Positions 62,843 through 64,000 of a stretch of 64,000 bases of DNA are shown piece after piece. The notes under the pieces were generated by a model that ran no database searches, was not told where the DNA came from, and saw only the letters and a program-made list of their open reading frames with translations. Source of the DNA: Arthrobacter globiformis (GTDB lineage Bacteria; Actinomycetota; Actinomycetes; Actinomycetales; Micrococcaceae). Where the stretch lies: positions 2,604,001 through 2,668,000 of the forward strand of contig NZ_JAUSXI010000001.1 in the NCBI RefSeq assembly GCF_030815865.1. Reading direction: 5' to 3'. A program made the position numbers and the translations under genes. Position 1 is the stretch's first letter; the number at the start of each line of letters is the position of its first letter.

Positions 62843-64000
62843 ATGACCACCATCAGCGTCGACGACGTTGTCGGCACCGCAAAAGCTTCGTTCATGAACC
62901 CCGCCACTTGGCAGGGCAGGATCTTCACCGGCTCCTGGGATTGTGGAACTGCTGCCGATCAGCCTGTACTTGAACCTGCTACCGGTGAGTCCCTGGGGAT
63001 GATTGGCTGTGGTTCCGCAACAGACATCGATCAGGCATGCAGGACAGCCAAAGCAGCACAGACGACTTGGGCTGAAACTCCGTATGAAGATCGGGCAGCT
63101 GTTCTGCGGCGTGCGGCAGCACTTTTCGAGGAGCACGCCGCAGAAATCGCCAACTGGATCATCCGTGAATCAGGTTCGGTTACAGCCAAAGCCCAGCTGG
63201 AAACCCGCCAGGCCGCGCTTGAATGCTATGAAGCGGCTGCTCTGCCCTCCAGGGCCCAGGGAGAGTTGTTCCCGGCTGGCGACCCCGGACGGATCAGCTT
63301 TAGCCGCCGTACCCCAGTGGGCGTTGTCGGTGTCATCGCACCTTTCAACTTTCCCCTCCTGCTGGCCATCCGTGCGGTGGCCCCGGCCCTGGCCCTTGGC
63401 AACGCAGTAGTCCTGAAGCCGGACACCCGGACCGCCGTCAGCGGCGGAGTTTCGATCGCCAGGGTCTTCGAAGAGGCAGGCCTGCCCGCAGGCGTCTTTC
63501 AGATGGTCCCGGGGGATGCCGAAGCAGGTGCAGCCCTGGTCGCAAACGACGCTGTCCGCGTCGTCGCCTTCACGGGCTCAACTACAGCGGGACGCCACGT
63601 GGCGGCCGCCGCAGCGAAACACCTCAAACGCGCCCACCTCGAGCTTGGCGGAAACAGTGCGATCATCGTGCTGGAAGACGCGGACATCGATCTGGCGGCA
63701 TCGGCTGGGGCCTGGGGATCATTCCTTCACCAGGGACAGATCTGCATGGCCGCCGGTCGCCACATCGTGCACGAATCCGTTGCTGATGAGTACGTCGCCA
63801 AGCTCGCCGAGATAGCGCGAAACCTGCCGGTAGGCAACCCGGCGGCGGCGGCCGTGGCCCTCGGCCCCATCATTGATGCAAAGCAGCTGGAGAACGTGCA
63901 CCGCCTGGTGCAGGACAGCGCCGCAAGCGGGGCAACGATCGTGGCCGGTGGCCACTTTGACGGGCTCTTCTATGCACCCACGGTGCTGGACAACGTGCGG
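62843..64000 (+). CDS. Aldehyde dehydrogenase, benzaldehyde dehydrogenase-like, 3' end outside window
   Basis: 386 codons visible, still open at the window end; AAAGGA at 62832-62837 precedes ATG 62843. N169 (APFNF), E267 (LELGGNS) and C301 (GQICMAAGR) form the catalytic set, with the SRRTPVGVVGVIAPF entry to the cofactor domain. The HQGQICMA pattern is that of XylC-type benzaldehyde dehydrogenases. Directly after mdlC, its likely substrate is the decarboxylase product. Two such dehydrogenases in one cluster may differ in NAD/NADP use or ring substituent, as in the P. putida mandelate pathway. Confidence 0.92.
   Translation, partial: MTTISVDDVVGTAKASFMNPATWQGRIFTGSWDCGTAADQPVLEPATGESLGMIGCGSATDIDQACRTAKAAQTTWAETPYEDRAAVLRRAAALFEEHAAEIANWIIRESGSVTAKAQLETRQAALECYEAAALPSRAQGELFPAGDPGRISFSRRTPVGVVGVIAPFNFPLLLAIRAVAPALALGNAVVLKPDTRTAVSGGVSIARVFEEAGLPAGVFQMVPGDAEAGAALVANDAVRVVAFTGSTTAGRHVAAAAAKHLKRAHLELGGNSAIIVLEDADIDLAASAGAWGSFLHQGQICMAAGRHIVHESVADEYVAKLAEIARNLPVGNPAAAAVALGPIIDAKQLENVHRLVQDSAASGATIVAGGHFDGLFYAPTVLDNVR

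Overview
The window comes from a high-GC actinobacterium, most likely Arthrobacter or a relative in the Micrococcaceae. The reasons are the GC-rich codon use, frequent GTG starts, many TetR/IclR/PucR/LysR regulators, and a maleylpyruvate isomerase of the mycothiol-dependent type. It reads as an accessory catabolic region, possibly a megaplasmid or genomic island. Intact catabolic operons are separated by tracts of insertion-sequence remnants, gene fragments and frameshifted genes. Some single-base frameshifts could be sequencing errors; the truncations and fusions could not.

Layout. 1-6.4 kb: a TetR regulator cut by the window edge, then a compact beta-oxidation operon (acyl-CoA dehydrogenase, thiolase, FadB-type fusion, quinone oxidoreductase). 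6.5-10.7 kb: a 71-bp repeat beside a GntR stub, then enoyl-CoA hydratase, HSDL2-like dehydrogenase, an IS5 remnant, an alpha/beta hydrolase and a CGNR zinc-finger protein. 11-21 kb: a shattered GH3 glucosidase, a PucR-type regulator, an oxidoreductase stub, small orphan proteins, a decayed dyad array, and a broken hybrid histidine kinase abutting half an MFS gene. 21-25 kb: AraC regulator, tautomerase, and an IS21 element split by an IS256 copy with a visible 8-bp target duplication. The 3' part of IS21 is fused in frame to a LuxR-type regulator (24.8-26.4 kb).

26.4-36.5 kb: LysR, an aromatic-acid-type MFS transporter, a GAF-PucR activator, and a ketone-body module (two 3-hydroxyacyl-CoA dehydrogenases, one frameshifted, acetoacetyl-CoA synthetase and thiolase). 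36.8-46.6 kb: fragments of malate synthase, Old Yellow Enzyme and an esterase, an MFS/TetR pair, scrambled IS1182 pieces, an ABM/SDR/TetR locus, and the better preserved dyad array. 46.6-51.1 kb: two DUF202 membrane proteins, an MHS-family transporter, an MBL-fold hydrolase and a LysR. 51.4-52.9 kb: a stand-alone recombinase-type HTH and two tandem members of the small-protein family.

53.3-64 kb is the clearest pathway. 3-Hydroxybenzoate 6-hydroxylase makes gentisate. Gentisate 1,2-dioxygenase, mycothiol-dependent maleylpyruvate isomerase and fumarylpyruvate hydrolase then give fumarate and pyruvate, probably under IclR control. Next to it, a benzoylformate decarboxylase and two aldehyde dehydrogenases under a LysR could feed aryl-glyoxylates through (hydroxy)benzaldehyde to (hydroxy)benzoate. 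The arrangement suggests a 3-hydroxymandelate or 3-hydroxybenzoylformate to gentisate route.

The least explained items are a family of small proteins sharing a D-W-[NS]-x-L core (four copies) and two arrays of a precisely spaced dyad, TTCATGG-N18-RCATGAC. No rRNA, complete tRNA or CRISPR array was seen.
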